Assembly: GCF_011383005.1 (NCBI RefSeq)
Contig: NZ_CP049935.1
Coordinates: forward strand, 4,007,257 to 4,071,256
Reading direction: 5' to 3'
DNA length: 64,000 nt
DNA from: Phycicoccus sp. HDW14
GTDB taxonomy: Bacteria; Actinomycetota; Actinomycetes; Actinomycetales; Dermatophilaceae
This document shows, piece by piece, positions 39,047 through 46,502 of the stretch. The notes beneath the pieces are model-generated. The model was not told where the DNA came from. It made no database searches and worked only from the letters and a program-made list of their open reading frames with translations. The position numbers were made by a program, and so were the translations under genes. Each line of letters starts with the position of its first letter. Positions within the stretch are counted from its first letter, which is position 1.

Positions 39047-40018
39047 CCGACTACACGCTCGCGCAGCTGTCGAACTACTCCGTGTACTCGTCGATGGTCG
39101 TGCTCACCCTGGCCATGCTCGCCCACGGCCTCTACCTCGCCCGGGTCGTGCCGGCGCGCGAGGCCGTCCCGAGCGCGAGCTCGTGGGGCCTCGGTCGGGG
39201 CCGAGGGACGGGCTGCCGGTGAGGTCGTCGAGGCCCCGGGGTCCGGCGGGCACGACTCCGAGCCGCGCTCGGCGCGCCAGGCCGGCGGCATCGCCTGGAT
39301 GCTCACCCTGCTCGGCACGGTGCTGCTCGTCGCGGGCGTCGTGCTGCGGGCCGCGGAGGTGCACCGCTGGCCGCTCGGCAACATGTACGAGTTCGCCATC
39401 GTCGGCGGGATGTTCACGCTGCTGGCCTACGTCGGCTGGGCCAGCCGGCGCGACCTGCGCTGGCTCGGGGTGTTCGTCGTCGGCCCGGTGCTGCTCGTGC
39501 TCGGCGCGGCCATCACCGTCTGGTACACCGACGCCTCCGAGCTCATGCCGTCGCTGCGCTCGTACTGGCTGGCCATCCACGTCACCGTCGCCACGATGAC
39601 CGTCGCGGTCTTCACGCTCGGGGCCTCGCTCGGCATCCTCTACCTCATCCAGGACCGGCTCGAGGCGGCCGACAAGCCGGGGCCCGCGTTCATGGGCCGG
39701 CTGCCCTCGGCCCGCTCACTCGAGCGGATGGCCTACGGCGCGCACATCGTCGCCTTCCCGATGTGGACCTTCACCGTCATCGCCGGCGCGATCTGGGCCC
39801 GGCAGGCCTGGGGCTCGTACTGGAACTGGGACCCCAAGGAGGTGTGGAGCTTCGTCATCTGGGTGGTCTACGCCGCCTACCTCCACGCCCGGGCCACGAC
39901 CGGCTGGCGGCGCCAGAACGCGACCTGGATCGCGCTCGCCGGCTTCGCCTGCGTCATCCTCAACTTCGCCGTCGTCAACATGTACTTCGTCGGCCAGCAC
40001 TCGTACTCCGGTCTCTGA
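39043..40018 (+). CDS. ccsB: Cytochrome c synthase subunit CcsB/CcsA
   Basis: About 325 residues, read through one indel near 39186 (one extra G or two missing in the GGGG run). Eight or so helices; the heme-binding tryptophan-rich motif is WGSYWNWDPKEVWSF. Histidines flanking the WWD region (HIVAFPMW, YLHARATTGW) would ligate heme. It forms the system II cytochrome c synthase with ResB, transporting heme and forming the thioether bonds. ATG overlaps the resB stop (ATGA). Confidence 0.93.
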
Positions 40019-40034
40019 GGAGCGAACTCCTGCG

Positions 40035-40361
40035 ATGAACGCGGTCCTGCGCTACACCGTCCTACGCCTGATGATCTTCCTCGGGTGCCTGCTCGTCGGC
40101 TGGCTGGCCGGGCTGCGCGACGAGAGCCAGTACGTGCTGCTCGTCGTGCTCGCCGCGCTGGCCTCGATGGCCATCTCGTACGTGGCGCTCCGGCGTTTCC
40201 GCGAGGAGTACTCGGCCCAGCTCGCCGAGGGCATCGAGCGCCGCTCCGCCGCCCGCCAGGAGCGGGCCGAGCACCCCGTCGGCGACGAGCAGGCCGAGGA
40301 CGCCGAGGTCGGCCGCGAGCCGGCGACCGCCTCGAGGCCCGAGGACGAGGACTTCCGCTGA
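40035..40361 (+). CDS. DUF4229 domain-containing membrane protein
   Basis: A 108-residue protein with two N-terminal membrane helices (LRLMIFLGCLLVGWLAGL and YVLLVVLAALASMAISYVAL) and an acidic, charged C-terminal tail. It matches the DUF4229 family, of unknown function, which is routinely found between ccsB and menA in actinobacteria. It starts 17 nt after ccsB with a weak ribosome site (GAGGAGCG) and so probably belongs to the operon. A role in cytochrome or quinone biogenesis is inference from location. Confidence 0.8.
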   Translation: MNAVLRYTVLRLMIFLGCLLVGWLAGLRDESQYVLLVVLAALASMAISYVALRRFREEYSAQLAEGIERRSAARQERAEHPVGDEQAEDAEVGREPATASRPEDEDFR

Positions 40362-40381
40362 GCCGAGGGCAGTCCCTCCCG

Positions 40382-40451
40382 ACCTCGTGCGGGGTGCCTG
40401 CACCTCGACGCGTCGTGGGGCGCCCGGAACCGCCCGGAGGTCGCACGAGGT
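40382..40451. terminator. Inverted repeat between convergent DUF4229 and menA genes
   Basis: ACCTCGTGCG (40382-40391) and CGCACGAGGT (40442-40451) are perfect arms; the 50-nt spacer itself is GC-rich and folds further. The gap ends both convergent transcription units. Confidence 0.45.
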
Positions 40452-40460
40452 GGGCCCGCT

Positions 40461-40499
40461 CTCCCGGAAGCTCCCTCGCCACCGCGAAGGTTCCGGGAG
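40461..40499. terminator. Hairpin before the menA stop
   Basis: CTCCCGGAA (40461-40469) and TTCCGGGAG (40491-40499) form a perfect 9-bp stem with a 21-nt loop, 34 nt from the menA stop on the minus strand. Confidence 0.5.
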
Positions 40500-40532
40500 T
40501 CGCGGGAGGTCCTGCGTGACCCGGCGCCGGGG

Positions 40533-41417
40533 TCAGCCGAGCGCTGCTCCCACTGCCACGCCGGCGAGCACCAGCACCGCCCACGCGACCTCGTAGAGCC
40601 CCGTCGAGGCCAGCACCGGGATGAGCCCCGGCCCCGTCGTCCCCGCGCGCACGACCCGCACCCCGCGCAGGCCCAGCGGCAGCGCCAGCAGGGCCACGAG
40701 CGCCCACGGCTGCCACACCGCCATGACCGCGAGCGCCGGCAGCGACACGGCCATCAGCCCGGTGTACAGGTCGCGCGTCCGGGCGTCCCCCAGCCGCACC
40801 GCGAGCGTGTGCTTGCCGTGCTCGGTGTCGGTGGGGATGTCGCGCAGGTTGTTGGCGACGAGGATGGCCGAGGCCACCGAGCCGACGCCCACGGCCCCCG
40901 CCACGCCGAACCACGACAGCGCGCCGGCCTGCGTGTACTCGGTGCCGAGCGTGGCCAGCAGGCCGAAGAACACGAACACGTACGCCTCGCCGAGCCCGCG
41001 GTAGCCGTACGGGTTGTCCCCGCCGGTGTACCGCCACGCGGCCAGCACGGCGAGAGCGCCGAGCGGAAGCATCACCCAGGCCTGCGACAGCACGACGAGC
41101 ACCAGCCCGAGCGCGCCCGCCGCCCCGAAGGCGAGGAACGCCGCCAGCCGCACCGCGCGCGGCTCGGCCAGGCGCTGCCCGACGAGGCGCACCGGCCCGG
41201 CCCGCACCTCGTCGGTGCCGCGGATGCCGTCGGAGTAGTCGTTGGCGTAGTTGACGCCCACCTGGAGGGCGAGCGCGACGAGCAGCGCCAGGACCGCGCG
41301 CAGCGCATCCGCCGCCTCGACCCGGAGTGCGGCGGCCGTGCCGAGGACGACGGGCGCGACGGCGGCGGGCAGGGTGCGTGGGCGGGCGCCCGACACCCAC
41401 TGCGAGAGGGTGGCCAT
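40533..41417 (-). CDS. menA: 1,4-dihydroxy-2-naphthoate polyprenyltransferase
   Basis: Attaches the polyprenyl chain to dihydroxynaphthoate in menaquinone synthesis. The 294-residue, nine-helix UbiA-family protein has NYANDYSDGIRG and NNLRDIPTDTEHGKHTLAVRLG, the two Asp-rich metal-diphosphate motifs. N-terminal ARPRTLPAAVAPVVLG is typical of MenA. The frame is intact. It lies downstream of the PLDc_N and menE genes on the same strand. Menaquinone is likely the sole respiratory quinone here, tying it to the other respiratory genes in the window. Confidence 0.95.
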   Translation of the reverse strand: MATLSQWVSGARPRTLPAAVAPVVLGTAAALRVEAADALRAVLALLVALALQVGVNYANDYSDGIRGTDEVRAGPVRLVGQRLAEPRAVRLAAFLAFGAAGALGLVLVVLSQAWVMLPLGALAVLAAWRYTGGDNPYGYRGLGEAYVFVFFGLLATLGTEYTQAGALSWFGVAGAVGVGSVASAILVANNLRDIPTDTEHGKHTLAVRLGDARTRDLYTGLMAVSLPALAVMAVWQPWALVALLALPLGLRGVRVVRAGTTGPGLIPVLASTGLYEVAWAVLVLAGVAVGAALG

Positions 41418-41424
41418 CGTGCGG

Positions 41425-41745
41425 TCAGATGCCCTTGAGGAAGTCGGGGTCGTCGTCCGGCCCCCGGGGGGCCTGACGGCGCTCGCGCTGCTCGCGCTCG
41501 CGCTCCTTGCGGCGGTAGTCGGCCTCCCAGCGCTCCTGCTGGGTGAGGTGCGCGGAACGGCTCTCGGCGGAGGGCCGGCCGGCGACGAGCCAGGCGACGG
41601 GGCCGACGACCGGGAAGAGGAGGACGAGCATCACCCAGGCGATCTTCGGCAGGTTGCGCATGACCACCTCGTCGGTCTGGAGGCAGTCGATGAGGCAGTA
41701 GACCGTCAGCGCGAGGCTGAGGACGTAGGGCAGGTACCGCAACAC
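41425..41745 (-). CDS. PLDc_N-domain small membrane protein
   Basis: A 106-residue protein of the phospholipase D-nuclease N-terminal domain family (PF13396), which lacks the nuclease. Two helices (YLPYVLSLALTVYCLIDCL and KIAWVMLVLLFPVVGPVAWLVAG) and an Arg/Glu-rich cytosolic tail rich in charged pairs (RRKERERE-type). GTG start; 4 nt from menE's stop, 7 nt before menA, so all three are probably cotranscribed. Function unknown. Confidence 0.82.
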   Translation of the reverse strand: MLRYLPYVLSLALTVYCLIDCLQTDEVVMRNLPKIAWVMLVLLFPVVGPVAWLVAGRPSAESRSAHLTQQERWEADYRRKEREREQRERRQAPRGPDDDPDFLKGI

Positions 41746-41749
41746 CGGG

Positions 41750-42915
41750 TCATCCTCCCACGTCGAAGAGACCGGCGACGGCGGCTCTGTCCGGTTTGCC
41801 CGGACCCCGCAGGGGAACGGCCTGTGCGGCGGTGACGCGCCGGGGCAGCGCGTGGTCGGGGACGTGGCCGCGCAGGTGCTCGCGGACCTCGACGACCGAC
41901 AGTGGCCGTGCGCCCGCCTCGGGCACGACGAGGAGGCTCACCGCCTGCCCCCACTCCGGGTCGGGCGTGCCGACGACGACCGCCTCGCGCACCCCCGGCA
42001 CGTGCTCGACGGCCGCCTCCTCGACCGGCCGGGGCGCGACCTTCATCCCCCCGGTGACGACGACGTCGTCGAGCCGGCCGTCGACGTGCAGCCGGCCGTC
42101 CTCGCCGAGGTGCCCGCCGTCGTCGGTGCGGAACCACCGCGAGCCGTCGGGGTCGACGGTGAAGGCGCGGAAGGTGAGGTCGGGCCGCCCGAGGTAGCCG
42201 TGCGCGAGGGTCGCGCCCCCGAGGTGCACCCGGCCCTCGTCGTCGAGGCGGACGCCGGCGCCGGTCAGGGCCCGGCCGTCGTAGACGCAGCCACCGCACG
42301 TCTCGCTCATCCCGTAGGTCGTCACGACGCGCACCCCGGCGGCCTCGGCCCGGCGGCGCAGGGTGGGCGGTGTCGCGGCGCCCCCGACGAGCACGCCGTG
42401 CAGGGAGGCCAGGGCGGCGGTCGCCGCGGGGTCCTCGAGGAGGCGGACGAGCTGGGTCGGCACGAGCGACGTGTAGTGGCGGTGCTGGGGGTCGAGGCGC
42501 CGGACGCCGGCCACGAAGGCGGTGGGGGAGAACCCGTTCGCGAGGTCCATGACCACCGGCACCGTCCCGGCGTCCAGCCCGCGCAGGAGCACCTGGAGGC
42601 CGGCGACGTGCCCCGCGGGAAGGGTCAGTAGCCACTGCCCGGGGCCGCCGAGGCGCTCGTGGGTGGCGTGCGCGCTCGCGGTCAGGGCGCTCGCGCCGAG
42701 CATCGCCAGCTTCGGGGTGCCGGTCGAGCCGGACGTCCCGACGACGACGGCGAGGTCCTCGGGCAGGGCGGCCGCCGCGAACCGGGGCAGCTCGGGGACG
42801 GGACCGCTGGCGACGTGGGGCAGCACCGCGCCACCGCCGTCGAGGGCGCGGCGCAGGCGGGGGAGGACCGACGCGGCGCCGTCGCCGGGGGCACGGGCAG
42901 AGGGTCGAGGTCCAC
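41750..42915 (-). CDS. menE: O-succinylbenzoate-CoA ligase
   Basis: Activates o-succinylbenzoate to its CoA thioester in menaquinone synthesis. About 389 residues. Motifs: VVVGTSGSTGTPK (P-loop), TYGMSETCGGC (A5-like), HGYLGRPDLTF, RWFRTDDGGHLGEDG and VVVTGGMKVAPRPVEE. This is the short actinobacterial MenE form. One lost base near 42888 shifts the N-terminus (expected PVPPGDGAASVLPRLRRALD). GTG start at 42915. Head of a menE-PLDc_N-menA transcription unit. Confidence 0.93.
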
Positions 42916-43006
42916 GGCGCCCACTCTAGGAGCCGGCCCGCGCCGCCCTGCACTGGCCGCCGCGCCCCGGATCCGGGAGCATGGCCTCACGCCGAGGAGG
43001 TGGCCC

Positions 43007-43462
43007 GTGGACGAGGTGATCGCGACGCACCTGGAGCAGGTCCGTGCCCACCGGGCCGAGCTGGGGGAGTCGATGGCCGCGCTCGACGCCGCCCTCGCCC
43101 TGCCCGTCGGTCTGGGGCCGGTGTGGCGCAGGCGGGTCCGTGCCGCGCTCACCGAGCTCGCCCACGACCTGCGCGACCACGTGGCGCTCACCGAGGCCCC
43201 CGGCGGCCTCTACGACGACCTGCGGGCCCACGCGCCCCGGCTCTCGCGGGAGGTCGACCACCGCACGGCCGAGCACGTCGAGCTGCTCGCCGAGGTCGAC
43301 CGGCTGCTCGGCGAGCGCGACGACGGGCTCGAGGGGCCCGAGGCGGTCGACGCCCACCGGGAGGCCGCGACGGCCCTCATCGGCCGGCTGGTGCGCCACC
43401 GCCAGCGCGGCTCCGACCTCGTCTTCGAGGCCTACGAGGTCGACCTCGGCGGCTCCGGCTGA
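43007..43462 (+). CDS. Helical protein, hemerythrin-like, unknown function
   Basis: A 151-residue all-helical protein (IATHLEQVRAHRAELGESM; ELAHDLRDHVALTEAPGGLYDDL; EVDHRTAEHVELLAEVDRLL) in which histidines recur at positions that could form a hemerythrin-like metal site (H in ATHLEQ, DLRDHVALTE and VDHRTAEH). I do not recognise a characterised family. GTG start is preceded by GAGGAGG, a good ribosome site. It is divergent from menE and convergent with the transporter gene. Metal binding is inference. Confidence 0.65.
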   Translation: MDEVIATHLEQVRAHRAELGESMAALDAALALPVGLGPVWRRRVRAALTELAHDLRDHVALTEAPGGLYDDLRAHAPRLSREVDHRTAEHVELLAEVDRLLGERDDGLEGPEAVDAHREAATALIGRLVRHRQRGSDLVFEAYEVDLGGSG

Positions 43463-43472
43463 CGGTCGGTCG

Positions 43473-44697
43473 CTACGGCTGGACGGGCGGTACGAAGTCG
43501 AAGGTGCTGCCGAGCAGCCAGACCAGCAGCAGGATCACCGGCAGGTGGATGACGAACTGCAGGAAGGTGAACCCGACGAGGTCACGCGCCCTCAGCTTGA
43601 GGACCGCGAGCAGCGGCAGCATGAAGAACGGGTTGACGAGGTTCGGCAGCGCCTCGGCCATGTTGTAGATCTGCACGGTCCAGCCGAGGTTCATCTGCAC
43701 GTCCGTCGCGGCCTGCATGACGTACGGCGCCTCGACGAGCCACTTGCCGCCACCGGACGGCACGAGGATGCCGAGCACGGCCGTGTACACCGCGAGCGCG
43801 ACGGCGAACCCGCCCCCGCCGCCGAACGAGGTGAAGATGCTCGACAGGTGGTCGGAGAGGGTCTCGCCGCCGCGGCCCTCCGCCTTCGTGAGGACGGCGG
43901 CCATCGCGGCGTAGAGCGGGAACTGGACGAGGATGCCGGCCGTCGCCGGCACCGCCTTCTGCACGGCCATGAGGAAGCGGCGCGGCGTGCCGTGGAGGAC
44001 GAGCCCGAGGACGAGGAAGACGAGCAGGTAGCCGTTGAGGCTGCTGAGGACCGCGACGGCCGACTTCTCGAGCAGCTGCCCGACGAGCCAGCCGAGCGTG
44101 ATGACCCCGAGCAGCACCGGCAGGACGCGCGAGTACTCCAGCCACTCGCCGGGGCGCTCGCGGACCGGTGGCTCGTCCGGGAGGTCCTCGGTGTCGATGC
44201 CCATGTCCGCCGCCGTGCGCACGGAGGCGCCGCGCGGGCACGACGCCCAGGCGATGACCGTCGTCAGGACGATGAGCAGCAGGGCCGAGACCATCGACTG
44301 CCAGGTGAAGATCGTCGTGCCGAAGTCGAGCACCCCGGTGATGTCGAGCAGGGGTGCCGGGAGCGAGGCCGGGGTGGCCTGGAGCTGGGCCGCCGAGGAG
44401 GACAGGCCGAGGGCCCACACCGCGCCGAGGCCCATGAACGCCGCGGCGCCGAGCGCGCGGTAGTCGACGCGCAGGTCCTCGCGGCGGGCGACGGCCCGGG
44501 CGAGCAGCCCGCCGAAGATCAGCGACAGGCCCCAGTTGAGCAGCGAGACGCTCATCGAGAGCAGGGCGACGAAGGCCACCGCGCGCCGAGGGTCGTTCGG
44601 CACGTTCGCGAGGGCCTCGATGAGCCGGGCCACCGGCGGGGCGGTCGCGACGACGTACCCGGTGAGGACGACCATCGCCATCTGCAGAGAGAAGGCT
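43473..44697 (-). pseudogene. Short-chain fatty acid transporter (AtoE type), 5' end cut by the prophage
   Basis: The C-terminal ~405 residues of a TIGR00366-like short-chain fatty acid transporter with about eleven membrane helices: FSLQMAMVVLTGYVVATAPP at the left end, LVPSGGGKWLVEAP, MNLGWTVQIYNMAEALPNLV and NPFFMLPLLAVLKLRARD. Family members have another 40-50 residues before FSLQM, including the first helix, which are missing here: homology stops near 44697 and the bases beyond code for unrelated phage-type sequence. I infer that the prophage integrated within this gene. The remaining frame is unbroken, so the loss is recent. Longer ORF to 45020 is artefactual. Confidence 0.8.
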
Positions 44698-44700
44698 CCA

Positions 44701-45036
44701 ATGTCGGTGTTCACATCGCTGGCCCGCCGGGCGGCCAAGAAGGTCCGTGGCGCCCGCGTGGCCCACCTGTGGCGCGCGCAGGGTGAGCCGCTCGACTTCC
44801 CCGTCATCGTGCGCAAGGGGACGCTCACCGCCTGCCCGCACGGGATCGGGCTCGTCGACGGCTTCCAGTTCAACCTCGAGTACATGGCCGCCCCGATCGG
44901 CCACGGGGCACTCTGGGACCGGCTGTCGGCGCTGTACCCGGTGACGCGGATCGCGTACATGCTCCACTGCAAGGACTGCCGGGCCGCCGCCGGCCACGCC
45001 GAGTACCCCAACCTGCTCAACGAGTGGCGCCCGTGA
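44701..45036 (+). CDS. Small prophage-edge protein, unknown function
   Basis: A 111-residue basic protein. N-terminus MSVFTSLARRAAKKVRGARV, a central LTACPHGIGLVDGFQFNLEY and a C-terminal HCKDCRAAAGHAEYPNLL, with a possible CxxC-His metal site. I do not recognise it. It is the only plus-strand gene in the prophage part, is immediately at the junction and starts with ATG, preceded by AGAAGG (within atoE-derived bases). Its position next to the attachment site suggests a lysogenic or regulatory gene, but that is inference. Confidence 0.5.
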   Translation: MSVFTSLARRAAKKVRGARVAHLWRAQGEPLDFPVIVRKGTLTACPHGIGLVDGFQFNLEYMAAPIGHGALWDRLSALYPVTRIAYMLHCKDCRAAAGHAEYPNLLNEWRP

Positions 45037-45051
45037 GCGTCGACGCCTGAC

Positions 45052-45264
45052 TCACCGCGGTGGCGTCGCGCCCGGTCGCTCCATCCACCGCCGGACAGTC
45101 ACACCGAAGCCACGCTGGCCGTCGATGACCGACCACTCGCCGACCCCGTACTCGGACTCTTCCCATCCGTCGTCGGCGAGCTGCTGGCGCCAGGCCTTGG
45201 CGTCGCCGTCGCCCTCGCGCCACCGGAAGGTCCGGTAGACCCAGCCGCCCCGCTGCCCGCCCAT
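45052..45264 (-). CDS. Small phage protein
   Basis: A 70-residue hydrophilic, Trp-rich protein (GGWVYRTFRWREGDGDAKAW; GWEESEYGVGEWSVI; FGVTVRRWMERPG). It resembles many anonymous actinophage ORFs; no domain is recognisable. ATG at 45264. It ends 16 nt before the stop of the convergent plus-strand gene. A strong terminator separates it from the beta-helix gene upstream, so it may have its own promoter, which I could not identify. Confidence 0.5.
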   Translation of the reverse strand: MGGQRGGWVYRTFRWREGDGDAKAWRQQLADDGWEESEYGVGEWSVIDGQRGFGVTVRRWMERPGATPPR

Positions 45265-45290
45265 CCGCGGAGGCTACCCGGGCATGACGA

Positions 45291-45336
45291 AAGCCGCCCC
45301 CGACCCAGTCCGTGAGGACCGAGCCGGGGGCGGCTT
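45291..45336 (-). terminator. Terminator after the beta-helix gene
   Basis: AAGCCGCCCCCG (45291-45302) and CGGGGGCGGCTT (45325-45336) form a perfect 12-bp stem; the loop contains a second GTCC-GTGA-GGAC hairpin. On the minus strand it is followed by TTCGTC. Confidence 0.75.
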
Positions 45337-45369
45337 CCTGTGCAGGGTGGCGCGCTCGAGCGCCGGCAG

Positions 45370-46419
45370 TTACGGGGTGAGCTGCTGGCCAGCCGGGCCG
45401 GTCACGTTGGTGAAGGTCCAGCCTGCCTTGTTGCCCTCGACGAGGACGGGGCCCCAGTTGCCGGAGCGGAAGATGCTCACGTTCCGCAGCGTCGACGCGG
45501 CGCGGGCGGGCGCGGTGTAGAAGGTGTACCCGCCGCCGGCGAGCCGGACGTTGTCGACGGTCACACCGCGGATGCCCTGGCCGACGTCCTCGAGGTAGAG
45601 GGCGGCGTTCTTCTGCGGCTGCCACGGGCCCATGTCGACGATCGCGTTCCGGATCGCGAGGTTCGTGACGCCCCGGACCTGGATGCCGTCGCCGTGCGCG
45701 TCGGACCCGGACGGGAAGGTGAACCCGTCGGCGATCAGCCCGTCGATGACCACGTTGCTGATCTGGAAGCGGGCATTCGAGAAGATGTCGATGCCGTCGC
45801 CGTCGGAGCCGCGGACCCGCACCCCGGTCATGGTGACGCCGTCGATCGCGTTGTAGTACGAGTCGACGAACACGCCGCCGGTGTCCACCCGGTCGAGGAC
45901 GTACCGGCCGGTCCCGTACATCGTCACCGCGGGCGCCTTGACGTTGCGCAGGGTCACGCCGGCGGCGTCGAGCCGGACCGCGCTGGTGAACTCCACGTTC
46001 GCGTAGGTTCCGGCCGGCAGGGTGCCGCCGGCGCGCTTCGTGAGGCTGCCCGTGGTGCCGACCGACGCCTCCGTCGGCAGACCAGCCGCGCCCGTGGCCG
46101 ACGGGGACGGGGTGCTCGTCGACGACGAGGACGGCGTCGACCACGGCGACGTCGACACAGTCGAGCTGGGCGAGCCGCTCGGGCTCGGCTCCGCCGGCGT
46201 GTCCGTCGGGGTCGCCGTGACGGTGACCGTCGCGGCCGCCGCGAGCGGCACCGAGCAGTGCACGTCGAACGACACCACGGTGGCGCCCTGCGTCACCTTC
46301 GGGTCCTTCGTGCACGTCGCGCGGACGTCGGGGCTGGCGCCGAGCGCGACAGCGCCGGCGAAGGCCGCAACCGCGAGTGCAGCTGCGGCCGCGGCGTACC
46401 GCCTGGTGGTGGTGGTCAT
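45370..46419 (-). CDS. Secreted parallel beta-helix protein at the prophage edge
   Basis: A 349-residue protein with a Sec-type signal (RRYAAAAAALAVAAFAGAVA), a short Cys-containing domain (RATCTKDPKV ... FDVHCSVPLA), a Ser/Thr/Pro linker of about 45 residues, then a right-handed beta-helix with repeated N-V/I-x-I rungs (VTLRNVKAPAVTMYG, VDGVTMTGVRV-like, ISNVVIDGLIADG, IRGVTVDNVRLAG). This is an extracellular, glycan-active fold. It is transcribed with its own ribosome site (GAGAGG) and terminator after the tail genes, as expected for a moron or a tail-associated depolymerase. Exact role unknown. Confidence 0.7.
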   Translation of the reverse strand: MTTTTRRYAAAAAALAVAAFAGAVALGASPDVRATCTKDPKVTQGATVVSFDVHCSVPLAAAATVTVTATPTDTPAEPSPSGSPSSTVSTSPWSTPSSSSTSTPSPSATGAAGLPTEASVGTTGSLTKRAGGTLPAGTYANVEFTSAVRLDAAGVTLRNVKAPAVTMYGTGRYVLDRVDTGGVFVDSYYNAIDGVTMTGVRVRGSDGDGIDIFSNARFQISNVVIDGLIADGFTFPSGSDAHGDGIQVRGVTNLAIRNAIVDMGPWQPQKNAALYLEDVGQGIRGVTVDNVRLAGGGYTFYTAPARAASTLRNVSIFRSGNWGPVLVEGNKAGWTFTNVTGPAGQQLTP

Positions 46420-46502
46420 TGGAACCTCTCGGATGGTGGGGTCAGGGAAGGTCCCGGCCGGGGCACGCAAGGGCGCGCCCAGTCGGGTTCGTGGTGAGTG
46501 GC

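Noticed and set aside
44600..44760. Transposable (Mu-like) phage insertion
   Set aside because: The gene content is siphovirus-like and no Mu-type end or transposase is visible; the far end would be needed to decide.
43044..44786. 580-residue plus-strand frame antisense to the transporter
   Set aside because: Charged low-complexity sequence with no motifs, opposite a gene with clear membrane-protein signatures.
44698..45020. Extension of the transporter N-terminus to 45020
   Set aside because: The added residues match no transporter helix and lie antisense to the small plus-strand ORF; the conserved family start is simply missing.
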